Source of the DNA: Porphyromonadaceae bacterium
GTDB lineage: Bacteria > Bacteroidota > Bacteroidia > Bacteroidales > Porphyromonadaceae
DNA: 41,188 nt
NCBI GenBank assembly: GCA_030528445.1
Contig: JAUMYV010000009.1
Location: forward strand, 1-41,188
Direction of reading: 5' to 3'
Shown here: one piece after another, positions 25,594 through 35,658 of the stretch
Position numbering within the stretch: the stretch's first letter is position 1
Layout of the letters: each line of letters begins with the position of its first letter
The notes under the pieces: generated by a model
Databases searched by the model: none
What the model saw: the letters and a program-made list of their open reading frames with translations, nothing else
What the model was told of the DNA's origin: nothing
Made by a program: the position numbers and the translations under genes

Positions 25594-26486
25594 TTTTCTT
25601 TTTTTGCTCTTGGATGAGCGTTATACATCTGTTGCAGCTGTTTGAAGGTCGTATGCGTATACTGCACCGTGGTCGAGACCGAACTATGCCCCATGAGCTC
25701 CTTAATCGCCAAGAGATCCGCGCCCGAATTGAGCATATCGGTGGCGAATGAATGCCTCAGTGCGTGCGCTCCTCGCCGAGAGAGGTTGGGGACGCTCTCG
25801 AGGGCTCGATGTACAATGCGGTAGACCGCCTCGCCCGTCATAGCTTTACCTCTCAAAGATACGAAAAAAGTATCGGTATTGCCAAACGTTTCGTTACGCT
25901 TCTCACGCCATTGGAGCATCAACTCTGCCAAATTGTTGCCAAAAGGAACGATCCGCTCTTTCCCTCCCTTACCAAGCACCTTGAGCGTCTGGCCGCATAG
26001 ATCTACGTCGGCCTCTTTGAGCCCTGCCAGCTCCGAGCGTCGAAGACCACACTCGTAGAGGGTCGCAATCAGCGTACGCGCCAGTAGCTCGGGGAGTCCC
26101 TCCTCCTCTTGCTCCTCAAGCAGTCTATTAATCTCGTCCGTCGGCACGTATACCGGTAGGGGGCGCTCCGAGCGAGGCGGACGAAGATGCTGTGCCGGGT
26201 GGCGGTCGATGTCGCCGTGCTTGAGCAGATAGCGATAGAAACTCTTGACGGCCGAGAGCCTACGCGCCACAGAGCTAGCCTTGAGGCCAGAGTCCATCTG
26301 AGCCGAGAGCCAGCCTCTGATGAGGTCGGTATCTGCCCCACTGGGAGCAATCGCCTCGCCTAGTCGCTGCGCGCAGTAGAGAGCATAGGCCTCTAGATCG
26401 GCAGCGTAGCTCTCGCGAGTACGCACAGCAGCATTGACCTCCTGCTCCAGATAACGTAGATAGTCCTCAATGGCTCGGCGCATCAT
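25590..26486 (-). CDS. xerC: XerC/XerD-type tyrosine recombinase
   Basis: 298 residues, the standard Xer length. N-terminal SAM-like core-binding domain about 5-90 and a catalytic domain with Arg149 (CGLRRSEL), His241 and Arg244 (HALRHSFATDM), His267 (MGHSSV) and the nucleophile Tyr276 (VQYTHT). This is a complete active site, so it is a housekeeping dimer-resolution enzyme rather than a decayed integrase; no att sites or phage genes are near. XerC rather than XerD is a tentative call based on the common xerC-hpf neighbourhood in Bacteroidales. Confidence 0.88.
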   Translation of the reverse strand: MMRRAIEDYLRYLEQEVNAAVRTRESYAADLEAYALYCAQRLGEAIAPSGADTDLIRGWLSAQMDSGLKASSVARRLSAVKSFYRYLLKHGDIDRHPAQHLRPPRSERPLPVYVPTDEINRLLEEQEEEGLPELLARTLIATLYECGLRRSELAGLKEADVDLCGQTLKVLGKGGKERIVPFGNNLAELMLQWREKRNETFGNTDTFFVSLRGKAMTGEAVYRIVHRALESVPNLSRRGAHALRHSFATDMLNSGADLLAIKELMGHSSVSTTVQYTHTTFKQLQQMYNAHPRAKKEK

Positions 26487-26503
26487 CTCTTTTGCTTAAA
26501 AAT

Positions 26504-27277
26504 CTAACCTAGACGAAACAAACGCTCTGCATTCTGCGAGGTAACCTCCCCAAGTTCGTCTGCCGAGCATCCGTAGGTCCCAGCGAGGAACTCTAGGGTA
26601 TGCACCAGATGTGCAGGCTCATTGCGCCGACCACGCTTGGGGACAGGACTTAGATAGGGGGCATCGGTCTCGATAAGCAACCGCTCTAGAGGGATACGCT
26701 GTATATAGGTCTTGAGCTGGCTGTTCTTGAAGGTTACCACCCCATTGAGCCCAATCATAAACCCCCCGAAGCCGAGAGCCTCCTCTAGCTCTGCCTCTGT
26801 ACCCGTGAAGCTATGGAAGACGCCACGAGTTGTATGCTTACCTGCACGACGAAGCAAGTCGAAAGTATCGGCAAAAGCCTCGCGCGTGTGTATAATAATA
26901 GGTAGATCGTACTCGTGTGATAGGGCAATCTGCTTGGCGAAGGCCTCCGCCTGCTGCTCCTTGTAGGTCGTATCCCAATAGTAGTCTAGCCCAATCTCCC
27001 CGACGGCAACGAAGCGTCCATGCTTGAGAGCCTCGGCGACGAAGTCAAGCTGCTCGCGGTAGTCCTCCCCTACGGAGGTCGGATGCAACCCCGCCGAGGG
27101 ATACAGCACCTCGGGGTAACGCTCGGCTAGAGCCATCATACGTGGGTAGCTCTCGCAGTCTACGTTGGGGAGCACCATACGCTCTACCCCGGAGGCCATA
27201 GCTCGAGCTATCACCTCATCAATATCCTCGTCGAACTCCTCGGCGTATATATGTGTATGCGAATCTATCAGCCTCAT
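26504..27277 (-). CDS. TatD family metal-dependent hydrolase
   Basis: 257 residues with the TIM-barrel amidohydrolase metal ligands: HTH at 7-9, the glutamate in VGEIGLDYYWD, the histidine in IIHTRE, the histidine in VFHSFTG and the aspartate in ETDAPYLSP. Family members are 3'-5' DNA exonucleases or D-aminoacyl-tRNA deacylases; the precise activity here is not established. One base separates its start from the end of the polyprenyl synthetase gene. Confidence 0.93.
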   Translation of the reverse strand: MRLIDSHTHIYAEEFDEDIDEVIARAMASGVERMVLPNVDCESYPRMMALAERYPEVLYPSAGLHPTSVGEDYREQLDFVAEALKHGRFVAVGEIGLDYYWDTTYKEQQAEAFAKQIALSHEYDLPIIIHTREAFADTFDLLRRAGKHTTRGVFHSFTGTEAELEEALGFGGFMIGLNGVVTFKNSQLKTYIQRIPLERLLIETDAPYLSPVPKRGRRNEPAHLVHTLEFLAGTYGCSADELGEVTSQNAERLFRLG

Positions 27278-27278
27278 C

Positions 27279-28274
27279 TTAGCTCATACGGCTAGCTAGA
27301 GCATCGAACAGCTGCACGAGGGGTAGTGTGCGCTCCTGCTCTATATCTATGGTTTTGAGGATGCTTAGTGCCTCCTCTGTCAAGCGGGCAATCTGGGCGC
27401 GTGCATACTCTGGTGTGCCAGCCTTATCGTAGAGAGCCGTAACGCCCTCGATACGCTCGTGGCGTTGTTCCTCCTCACCGAGGGACATCAGACGATTGAG
27501 CTCAGCCAAATCCGCCGTCTCTAGTTGCTCACAGGTATAGAGGAGCATCAGCGTCTTTTTGGCATTCATAATATCTCCCCCGATAGGCTTACCGAAAGTC
27601 GCCTCATCGCCATAGACATCTAGATAGTCGTCCTGTATCTGGAAGGCAAGCCCCAGCTTCTGCCCTACCTCGTCTAGTCGCTCTGCGTCCTCTGCACTAG
27701 ATCCACTGGCTAGCGCCCCTAGACGCATAGAAGCCCCGAGCAGCACGGCAGTTTTGAGGCGAATCATCTCTAGATATTCGTCCGTCGAGACATCATCTCG
27801 ATCCTCAAAGAGCATATCATACTGCTGACCGCGACAGATATCCACAGCCATTTGGTTGAAGATCGGGAAGGCTCGGTAGAGTAGCCCAGCGTCGCTGATG
27901 CCCTCAAGGGCTCGATAGGCCTCGATGCTCATCACATCGCCCGAGAGGATTGCGGTATTCTCGTCCCACTTGCGGTAGACGGTGGGCTGACCACGTCTGA
28001 GGGGTGAGCGATCCATCAGGTCGTCGTGTAGGAGCGTGAAGTTGTGGAAGACCTCTAGTGCCACGGCTATGGGCAGAGCAGGCCGAATGTCGGCAGAGAA
28101 TAGCTGAGCCGAGAGCAGGCAGAGCAATGGACGCACGCGCTTGCCTCCTAGCTCTAGAGTATAGTGGATAGGCGCGTATAGCTCTTGAGGGGCGTGTGTA
28201 GCATAGCCCTGTGCGTGGAGCGCCTCCTCAATTCGGGCGAGTAGCTCCGATGATGCATACAGTTGTGCTGGCAT
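27279..28274 (-). CDS. polyprenyl diphosphate synthase (trans-isoprenyl type)
   Basis: 331 residues. GGKRVRP at 43-49, first aspartate-rich motif DDLMD at 84-88 with the RRGQP that follows, and second motif DDYLD at 215-219 followed by GKPIGGD. It condenses IPP with allylic diphosphates for quinone or lipid carrier precursors. An aromatic Phe79 five residues before the first motif would favour a shorter product (FPP/GGPP), by analogy with known synthases. It leads a tight operon with tatD, xerC and hpf. Confidence 0.92.
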   Translation of the reverse strand: MPAQLYASSELLARIEEALHAQGYATHAPQELYAPIHYTLELGGKRVRPLLCLLSAQLFSADIRPALPIAVALEVFHNFTLLHDDLMDRSPLRRGQPTVYRKWDENTAILSGDVMSIEAYRALEGISDAGLLYRAFPIFNQMAVDICRGQQYDMLFEDRDDVSTDEYLEMIRLKTAVLLGASMRLGALASGSSAEDAERLDEVGQKLGLAFQIQDDYLDVYGDEATFGKPIGGDIMNAKKTLMLLYTCEQLETADLAELNRLMSLGEEEQRHERIEGVTALYDKAGTPEYARAQIARLTEEALSILKTIDIEQERTLPLVQLFDALASRMS

Positions 28275-28288
28275 AGTCTATAAATAGC

Positions 28289-28322
28289 AAACCGCGACCG
28301 CTCTTGGCAGGGGTCACGGTTT
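28289..28322 (-). terminator. hairpin after tonB, probable terminator
   Basis: AAACCG...GACC pairs with GGTC.CGGTTT between the tonB stop and the polyprenyl synthetase start. The T tract that follows on the minus strand is short. Confidence 0.5.
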
Positions 28323-28370
28323 ACTGTAAGATTGATATTAAAAAATTGAGAAACTTGCTATCTCGAATAA

Positions 28371-29063
28371 TTATTGTAGGCGGAATACTACAGGCAGTCT
28401 GAAGCGCTGACGAACAGGCTTACCACGCTGCTTACCGGGCTTCCAAGCTGGCATACCAGATACCACACGCACAGCTTCCTTGTCGAGAGCAGGGTCTACT
28501 CCACGTAGCACCTCTACCTGCGATGGCTTACCATCACGCTCGATTACGAAGCCCACGATTACACGACCCTGAATACCATTCTCCTGAGCGATCTCTGGGT
28601 AGCGTACGTTGTTGCTTAGGTACTTCATCAAAGCAGCTTGGCCACCGGGGAACTCGGTGCTCTCCTCTACGATTTCGAAGATCTGGTTGGCGTCTTCTTC
28701 CTCTACAGGAGCAGCTACGACTACAGGAGGAGGCGTTGGCTTAGCCTCGTCAGCCGATACGAAAGCCACCTTGGCAACTTCCTTCTCGTTGTCTACTGTA
28801 GTAAATTCCTCAGGTAGCTGAGCCTCGATCTGCTGTTCGGGTTCGGGTTCTGGCTCTGGCTCCTCTTCTTGCTGTTCGTCCTGTACAATGAGAGCATCAT
28901 CAAGATCGGCTAGGCTTAGTACTGCAGTATCAATAGCCTTAGCGATGGTTGAGCGCCACTCAAGAGTAACGAAGAGCAACGATAGCGCCACTACCAGACC
29001 GAGCAAGAGAGATAGACTCTTGCTTTTCTCAAGGTCTGCTTGAGGTGATTTCTTGATTTCCAT
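28371..29063 (-). CDS. tonB: TonB family energy transducer
   Basis: 230 residues. A cytoplasmic start, one membrane helix about 17-36 (LSLLLGLVVALSLLFVTLEW), a periplasmic spacer with an EPEPEPEPE run about 67-77 and PTPPPVV, and a C-terminal TonB domain about 135-230 (FPGGQAALMKYLSNNVRYP, GRVIVGFVIERDGK, MPAWKPGKQRGKPVRQRF). It should couple the inner membrane proton gradient to outer membrane receptors. No exbB/exbD are adjacent; it appears monocistronic with its own promoter. Confidence 0.93.
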   Translation of the reverse strand: MEIKKSPQADLEKSKSLSLLLGLVVALSLLFVTLEWRSTIAKAIDTAVLSLADLDDALIVQDEQQEEEPEPEPEPEQQIEAQLPEEFTTVDNEKEVAKVAFVSADEAKPTPPPVVVAAPVEEEDANQIFEIVEESTEFPGGQAALMKYLSNNVRYPEIAQENGIQGRVIVGFVIERDGKPSQVEVLRGVDPALDKEAVRVVSGMPAWKPGKQRGKPVRQRFRLPVVFRLQ

Positions 29064-29111
29064 AACTATTCCTATATTATTTGTTTGTTTAACTTCAAGA
29101 CTACATCAGCA

Positions 29112-29141
29112 CAAAAATACTAAAGTTTTTGCCAACAACAA
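29112..29141 (-). promoter_or_regulatory. Bacteroidota-type promoter for tonB
   Basis: Minus-strand TTG (29139-29141), 19-bp spacer, TATTTTTG (29112-29119), 48 bp before the start codon. Confidence 0.6.
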
Positions 29142-29355
29142 TACATCGCAAGAAAAAGTGAAGTCCATTACCCTTGAGGACTTCATTAAGTTCGTTTTCA
29201 GATACTCTATACATTGAAATAGTGATTTTTGTCTAGTGATAATTGACGAGGATTCAGGAAAGCGATTTTAAGCGTCTACAGATTTTCACATTCATTTATA
29301 TGATTGAGGCGACTAGATGTTTGTCGCAGCACAGAGGGAGCAAAAATGGCAGACC

Positions 29356-29816
29356 GCGTATTTGACTCCTACGAGGCTCTACAGCGCGTTCGAGCTGATT
29401 TGGGCACTTGGCCCCATCCTAATAAAACAACCGCCTAAAACGAATCTTTCACAACATACTAATAATCATACATATAAAACTAAATTTAGACTAATTTGAT
29501 TTAAGCGAAGCAGACTTTTCAGAATTTCTCTGCACTAATCTTTTCGGATGTGTGTACACATCGCGGCGGATTAGTCCTACAATCCGAAAAAATCTCTCAC
29601 AGATTTTCCGAGAAGAGTGAGCATTCATTGAAAATATACCACCCATTTCATAAAATCCTTAACCAATCCATTTGCATACCTTAACATAAAAGTAGACAAA
29701 CGAGCCTTGTGTCAGACAAACCCTATGCACACGAAACATACTAACCGAAGAGCGATTGGTCTTAGCTTGTAGCGACGCCGCATGCGGCGTCGCCGTCCAA
29801 CGGGCGGAATGAGTGT
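29356..29816 (-). repeat. interspersed repeat, copy 3 (inverted)
   Basis: Read on the minus strand it has the same block order as copies 1 and 2: CATTCCGCCCG edge, perfect 22-bp palindrome at 29772-29793, CAAGGCTCGTTTGTCTACTT block, central hairpin block about 29519-29600, and a more diverged 3' block with GTGCCCAAATCAGCTCG, ending AATACGC. It is the only copy in reverse orientation. Confidence 0.85.
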
Positions 29817-29946
29817 ACAAGGCAGAGGAGGAGACTTGCGGGCTTTCAGCCCTTACAAAGCGGAGGATTTAGATAAAATCTGATAGAAATAGAGCGACAC
29901 ATCAACATTTTAGAGTCAACTATAAGCCTATATCACTTACTGTTTG

Positions 29947-29954
29947 TATCTTTG
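29947..29954 (+). promoter_or_regulatory. -7 element of the ppiD-like gene
   Basis: TATCTTTG fits TAnnTTTG exactly, 49 bp before the ATG at 30004. A -33 TTTG is not clear. Its place rules against the longer TTG-started frame beginning at 29944. Confidence 0.5.
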
Positions 29955-30003
29955 CGACGCAATTATTATAGGTAATAACAAAACAAACTATATAGTATCT
30001 CAA

Positions 30004-32151
30004 ATGGCAGTATTAGAGAAGATCAGAAACAATGCTGGCCTCTTGGTCGGAGGGATCGGTGTTGCGCTTGCAGCATTCCTCCTCGGTGACGGTATGCGTT
30101 CATGCACGCCGTGGCTACAAAAGAGCCAACAGGTGGCCTTGTCTATCGACGGACAGGAAGTATCAATCATGGACTACGATGCTCGTCTGCAGATGATGCA
30201 GGAGCAGATGGAGGCACGCTCACAGCAGCGCCTCAGCGACGAACAGAGACTGATGATCAACAATCAGCTCTCGCAGGAGTACATCACCGACTATGCTATC
30301 ACTAAGCTAGCCGAGGAGCTTGGCCTCAAGGTAACCAACGACGAGCTCTACGCTCTCTTGAGCGGTCAGGGCGTTAGCGCGTCTCCTATCGCACGTCAGT
30401 TCTTCTCCCAGTTTGGCATCAACCCCGAGGACAAGAAGTCTGTAGATGATCTCATCATGCAGATGAGCGACAAGAATCTAGGCAACCTCCCAGCCGAGCA
30501 TCAGGCTCGCCTACGTGCTCAGTGGCAGGGTGTACACCGCTCTATCGTCAATAGCCGTCTGCAGGAGAAGTTCTCCGCACTGCTTAGCCGCAGCTACAAG
30601 ATCACGAAGCTAGACGAAGAGATTACTCAAGGAGCAGGCAGCCGTACAGTGGCACTTGTGCGCACCACGGCTGGTATGATCTCCGACAGCACACAGCGTG
30701 CTACCGACGCCGAGATCAAGAAGTACTACGAGGAGCACAAGAACTTCTTCCGTATGCCTTACCCCAATGCCGAGGTTAGCTACATCAGCATGCAGGTACT
30801 CCCCTCATCCGACGACTACGCTGCAGCCGAAGCCGACATGCAGAAGGCCTACACCGAGCTACGCGAGTCTGCTACGCTCACGCAGGTTGAGGAAGCTATT
30901 CGCAACTACAACGAGAAGTTCTCTAGCAAGGTGTACCTCACTGCTGCCGAGCTCGACCAGATGGGTCTAAGCTCAGACGACGCTACCTTCATCAAGACTT
31001 CTGAGATTGGCGCTGTCAATCAGCCACGTCTAGTAAGCGACCGCTACAACCTCGTTAAGCTCATCGACAAGAAGACGAGCGCAGAGTCTATCGGCGTACG
31101 CATCCTCACGCTCGACAGCGCAGGGATGGCCAAGAGCGATAGCCTACTAGCACTACTCAACTCTGGTGCCGACTTCGCAGAGCTAGCCAAGAAGCACAGC
31201 TCAGACCCAAGAACTGCAGCCGACGGCGGTCTGCTCATGGTGCCTAACCAGTATGGTATGACCGACAGCACCTTCACAGAGTTCACCCTCGCTCAGTTCT
31301 CACTCGACACGCTCTACAAGGCTCCTTTCGGCTCAGTGATCACGCTTGAGCGCCCCGGGATGAACAAGATGTTCGTCAAGGCTGTGCATGTGAAGCCAGC
31401 TGTAGAGAAGTATCAGGTAGCCTCAGTGTCTATCCCAGCACTATTCTCGGATAAGACCTACAACGAACGCTACGCTGCACTGAATAAGATCCTCGGCGAA
31501 GGTGGTACATTCGATCAAATGGCAGAGAAGGCCGAGAAGGAAGGCTTCGAAGTGTCTCGCGCCATGGCTGTATCGACTCAGTCGCCTCAGCTAGGAGCTA
31601 TTCCAAGCTCTCGCCCCGTAATCACTTGGGCAATGAACGCTAAGGACGGCGAAATCGCAGACAAGGTGTACCGCTGTGGCTCTGATCACCTCGTGGTAGC
31701 AGCCCTAGACAAGCACCTACCTGCAGGCTTTGCTCCTCTATCTCTCGTACGCGACCAGATCGCAGCTCGTGTAGAGATGGAGAAGCGCACAGACGCACTC
31801 GCCAAGTCTCTCGAGGCTAAGGCACTCGCTTCGCTCGATGCTTACGCTACAGAGCTCAATACTCAGGTAGATACGCTCGTGGGAGTTAGCTACGTGGTAC
31901 GTGGTTCCGAGGGTGCTGCCTTCAACGGTAAGACGATGACTACTGCGCTCAATATGGTCTCTAAGCCATTCGTAGCAGGTAGCGAGGTTATGGTCGTTCA
32001 GCCACTAAGCCAGCAGCCAGCAGACGCTACGACGATTCAGTCGCAGAGCCGTCAGCAGGAAGCTGATCTAGGCCGTCAGTTCAGCTATCGTGCCTTCTCA
32101 CAGCTCCTGCAGAGCCTCAAGGTAGAGGACAACAGAGCTCGCTTCTACTAG
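30004..32151 (+). CDS. SurA/PpiD-like periplasmic peptidyl-prolyl isomerase chaperone
   Basis: 715 residues from the ATG at 30004 (MAVLEKIRNNAGLLVGG). This start leaves a single N-terminal membrane anchor about 11-28 and avoids reading through the -7 element upstream. It has a SurA-N/PpiD-type helical region (about 40-220), a parvulin-like domain around residues 370-460 containing SDPRTAADGGLLMVPNQYGM (shortened: ADGGLLMV ... FGSVITLE) and a second helical region. It is anchored in the inner membrane and faces the periplasm, assisting folding of secreted and outer membrane proteins. Codon use here is unusually regular, as expected of an abundantly expressed gene. Confidence 0.85.
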   Translation: MAVLEKIRNNAGLLVGGIGVALAAFLLGDGMRSCTPWLQKSQQVALSIDGQEVSIMDYDARLQMMQEQMEARSQQRLSDEQRLMINNQLSQEYITDYAITKLAEELGLKVTNDELYALLSGQGVSASPIARQFFSQFGINPEDKKSVDDLIMQMSDKNLGNLPAEHQARLRAQWQGVHRSIVNSRLQEKFSALLSRSYKITKLDEEITQGAGSRTVALVRTTAGMISDSTQRATDAEIKKYYEEHKNFFRMPYPNAEVSYISMQVLPSSDDYAAAEADMQKAYTELRESATLTQVEEAIRNYNEKFSSKVYLTAAELDQMGLSSDDATFIKTSEIGAVNQPRLVSDRYNLVKLIDKKTSAESIGVRILTLDSAGMAKSDSLLALLNSGADFAELAKKHSSDPRTAADGGLLMVPNQYGMTDSTFTEFTLAQFSLDTLYKAPFGSVITLERPGMNKMFVKAVHVKPAVEKYQVASVSIPALFSDKTYNERYAALNKILGEGGTFDQMAEKAEKEGFEVSRAMAVSTQSPQLGAIPSSRPVITWAMNAKDGEIADKVYRCGSDHLVVAALDKHLPAGFAPLSLVRDQIAARVEMEKRTDALAKSLEAKALASLDAYATELNTQVDTLVGVSYVVRGSEGAAFNGKTMTTALNMVSKPFVAGSEVMVVQPLSQQPADATTIQSQSRQQEADLGRQFSYRAFSQLLQSLKVEDNRARFY

Positions 32152-32177
32152 GGCATACGAAACCCTACAAAACCAAC

Positions 32178-32224
32178 AACCCGAGCCGACTGCCAAACAT
32201 TAGGCAGGTGGCTCGGGTTTCTTA
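32178..32224 (+). terminator. terminator between ppiD-like gene and rlmN
   Basis: Perfect 10-bp stem AACCCGAGCC (32178-32187) with GGCTCGGGTT (32210-32219), plus an inner GCC/GGC pair, followed by TTTCTT. Confidence 0.8.
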
Positions 32225-32229
32225 TACAA

Positions 32230-33285
32230 ATGATTTATAACTCAATGACGGACAGTAATACAAGTAAACAAACTCTACTGGGCATGTCGCTCGAGGAGCT
32301 AACCTCTGCGCTCACCGCACTCGGGATGCCTCGCTTCTCTGGCAAGCAAGTAGCCGACTGGCTCTACAAGAAACGTGCGACAACGATCGAGGAGATGACG
32401 AATATCTCTAAGGCCAATCGTGAGCTGATGGCTGAGCACTTCGTCGTAGGACGTAGCGCCCCCGTGACTTCGCAGCTCTCGGTCGATGGCACGCGCAAGT
32501 ATCTCTTCAGGGTAGCCACTGGTGGCCTAGTGGAGTCGGTCTTCATCCCCGATGGCGACAGGGCGACACTCTGCATCTCGTCGCAGGTTGGCTGTAAGAT
32601 GAATTGCCTCTTCTGTATGACGGGCAAGCAAGGCTTCCGGGGACATCTCCCCGTAAGTGAGATCATCAACCAAGTGCTCTCGGTCGAGGAGTCGGAGCAG
32701 CTCACCAACATCGTCTATATGGGTATGGGTGAGCCTCTAGACAATGTAGAGCAGGTGATGAAGTCGATACGAGTAATGACACAAGATTGGGGACTAGCTT
32801 GGAGCCCCAAGCGACTAACCCTATCGACCGTAGGCGTACGCAAGGGACTAGAGCGCTTCCTCCGCGAAACGACCTGCCATCTAGCCGTTAGCTTGCATAA
32901 CCCATTCCACGAGGGGCGACTAGAGATTATGCCAGCCGAGCAGGGCATGACGCTTAGCGAGACGCTCGATCTGATTCGCCAGTACGACTTCTCTGGGCAG
33001 AGACGTGTATCATTCGAGTACATCGTCTTCGACGATCGCAATGATAGCCCCAAACACGCTACCGAGCTAGCACGTATCCTCAGAGGCATTCCCTGCCGCA
33101 TCAACCTGATTCCCTTCCATCAAATCCCCAACGTGCCCCTACGCCCCACGACACGTGAGCGTATGGAAGCCTTCAAAGCACAACTCGAGCGCGCGGGCTA
33201 CGTGACGACAATCCGCACGTCTCGTGGCGAAGACATCTCGGCAGCCTGTGGGATGCTATCGACCAAAGAACAGATGGGACTATAA
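32230..33285 (+). CDS. rlmN: dual-specificity 23S rRNA/tRNA adenine C2-methyltransferase RlmN
   Basis: 351 residues. Radical SAM cluster motif with Cys122, Cys126 and Cys129 (GCKMNCLFC), the MGMGEPL motif, and the second catalytic cysteine Cys340 in DISAACGML near the end. The methylated cysteine should be one of the non-cluster cysteines, as in known RlmN. It methylates A2503 of 23S rRNA and A37 of some tRNAs. The ATG at 32245 is an equally good start. Only 5 bp separate the upstream terminator from the longer start, so expression depends on read-through or a promoter inside the ppiD gene. Confidence 0.95.
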   Translation: MIYNSMTDSNTSKQTLLGMSLEELTSALTALGMPRFSGKQVADWLYKKRATTIEEMTNISKANRELMAEHFVVGRSAPVTSQLSVDGTRKYLFRVATGGLVESVFIPDGDRATLCISSQVGCKMNCLFCMTGKQGFRGHLPVSEIINQVLSVEESEQLTNIVYMGMGEPLDNVEQVMKSIRVMTQDWGLAWSPKRLTLSTVGVRKGLERFLRETTCHLAVSLHNPFHEGRLEIMPAEQGMTLSETLDLIRQYDFSGQRRVSFEYIVFDDRNDSPKHATELARILRGIPCRINLIPFHQIPNVPLRPTTRERMEAFKAQLERAGYVTTIRTSRGEDISAACGMLSTKEQMGL

Positions 33286-33330
33286 GCGCCCCCACAGATG
33301 AGGGCTTTCGTAGCCGACTAAGCACAAAAA

Positions 33331-33368
33331 CTTCGCCCCGTGCACTCTATCGAGTGCACGGGGCGAAG
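33331..33368. terminator. strong hairpin terminator between convergent rlmN and dps
   Basis: Perfect 17-bp stem CTTCGCCCCGTGCACTC with its complement around the loop TATC. On the minus strand it is followed by TTTTTGTGC, so it serves dps best; it may also stop rlmN transcripts. Confidence 0.85.
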
Positions 33369-33391
33369 TGCCTATATATCGTTTGTTTCGA

Positions 33392-33868
33392 TTAGCTTAG
33401 ATAAGCAGCAAACATCCAAGCGCTCTTCTCCTGCTCTGCTAGGAGATCACCCATGAGGGCTACAGTCACTTCGTCGCCAGCTTCGCTAGCTGCCTCTAGC
33501 ACTTCACGCTCTAGAGCGATAAGCGTCTTGTAGTTCTCCACGATCTCGGGGAGAATCTCCTCCTGCTTAGATAGAAGAGTGGTTTCCTTGATCTTGCTTT
33601 GGCCTACGAGTACGCTGAAGCGATTCTCGGGCTGTACATCTAGCTGGAGTAGACGCTCTGCTAGCTCGTCGATGGTCTCGGCTACACCATCGTACATCTT
33701 CTCAAACTGCTCGTGTAGCACGAAGAACTGTGGGCCACGAACGTGCCAGTGATAGCCGCGTAGGTTAGTGTAGTATACTTGGAATGTAGCAAGAAGCGTT
33801 TCGAGACCCTTAACTACTGGGGCGAGCTTAGCAGCATCTAGCCCTGTGATTGACAATACCTTGTTCAT
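33392..33868 (-). CDS. dps: Dps family DNA-binding/ferritin-like protein
   Basis: 158 residues, the normal size. Ferroxidase-site pattern: His40 in YHWHVRGPQFFVLHEQF, and Asp67 and Glu71 in IDELAER. It forms a dodecamer that oxidises Fe(II) using peroxide and stores iron, protecting DNA; in anaerobic Bacteroidota it is a major oxygen and peroxide defence. The N-terminus lacks an obvious lysine-rich DNA-binding tail. Own promoter. Confidence 0.95.
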   Translation of the reverse strand: MNKVLSITGLDAAKLAPVVKGLETLLATFQVYYTNLRGYHWHVRGPQFFVLHEQFEKMYDGVAETIDELAERLLQLDVQPENRFSVLVGQSKIKETTLLSKQEEILPEIVENYKTLIALEREVLEAASEAGDEVTVALMGDLLAEQEKSAWMFAAYLS

Positions 33869-33908
33869 AATACTTCTTTTATTTAGTTTGTTCTATACTT
33901 TGATGCTA

Positions 33909-33939
33909 CAAAGGTAGCGTCCTCCCCACTAGCGACCAA
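33909..33939 (-). promoter_or_regulatory. Bacteroidota-type promoter for dps
   Basis: Minus-strand TTG (33937-33939), 20-bp spacer, TACCTTTG (33909-33916), 40 bp before the dps start. Control by OxyR is common for this gene but no OxyR site is recognised. Confidence 0.6.
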
Positions 33940-34011
33940 CAGATAGATGTAATACCCAAATCAGCTCCATCTATAATTGCTCTAAGCCTCGTGGTGTACC
34001 TCCAAAGCTCA

Positions 34012-34054
34012 ACTCCCAAGAGCCGAACCTCGTATTGAGGCGCCTCCTGGGAGT
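34012..34054 (-). terminator. probable terminator of eno
   Basis: ACTCCCA (34012-34018) pairs with TGGGAGT (34048-34054), with an inner CCTC/GAGG pair, beyond the enolase stop. The T tract is weak. Confidence 0.5.
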
Positions 34055-34091
34055 CTCTTCAAATCACTGTGTTATGTGCCGCGTGGGCAGA

Positions 34092-35411
<1,320 letters not shown>

Positions 35412-35422
35412 TTATCTGCCCA

Positions 35423-35454
35423 CAAAGATACTAAATAAATATAAAAATACCCAA
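35423..35454 (-). promoter_or_regulatory. Bacteroidota-type promoter for eno
   Basis: Minus-strand TTG (35452-35454), 21-bp spacer, TATCTTTG (35423-35430), 47 bp before the start codon. Confidence 0.65.
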
Positions 35455-35658
35455 TCCCAAGGACGATATATTTCATCACTTCCAGAAGAGCGCCCCAATC
35501 GGGCAGCAACATCGGTCTCATGCAGCCAACAGGCCAATCCCCAAGCTCCGCATATTTAGGGCAAAATCCATCGCAAAGCCAGACTGCAATCAGCTTGCAG
35601 ACGACTTGGGGCAAGCTTCTTGTCTACCACATAGGCGAGATAGCTAGAATCGGCTTTT

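Larger units (their letters stand above)
29064..30003. other. 940-bp divergent intergenic region with repeat copy 3
   Basis: Holds the tonB promoter, about 210 bp in which I see nothing definite (29142-29355), repeat copy 3 in reverse orientation, about 130 bp with a GGGCTTTCAGCCC hairpin (about 29839), and the ppiD promoter. The 29317-29499 open frame runs mostly within the repeat and is not called. Confidence 0.6.

Noticed and set aside
25590..26486. Tyrosine recombinase as integrase of a mobile element
   Set aside because: The protein is of Xer length and sits in a housekeeping operon coupled to hpf; no attachment sites, phage or conjugation genes are near.
29944..30003. Extended TTG start for the ppiD-like gene
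   Set aside because: The extension contains the TATCTTTG -7 element and would place extra residues before the membrane anchor; the ATG at 30004 fits better.
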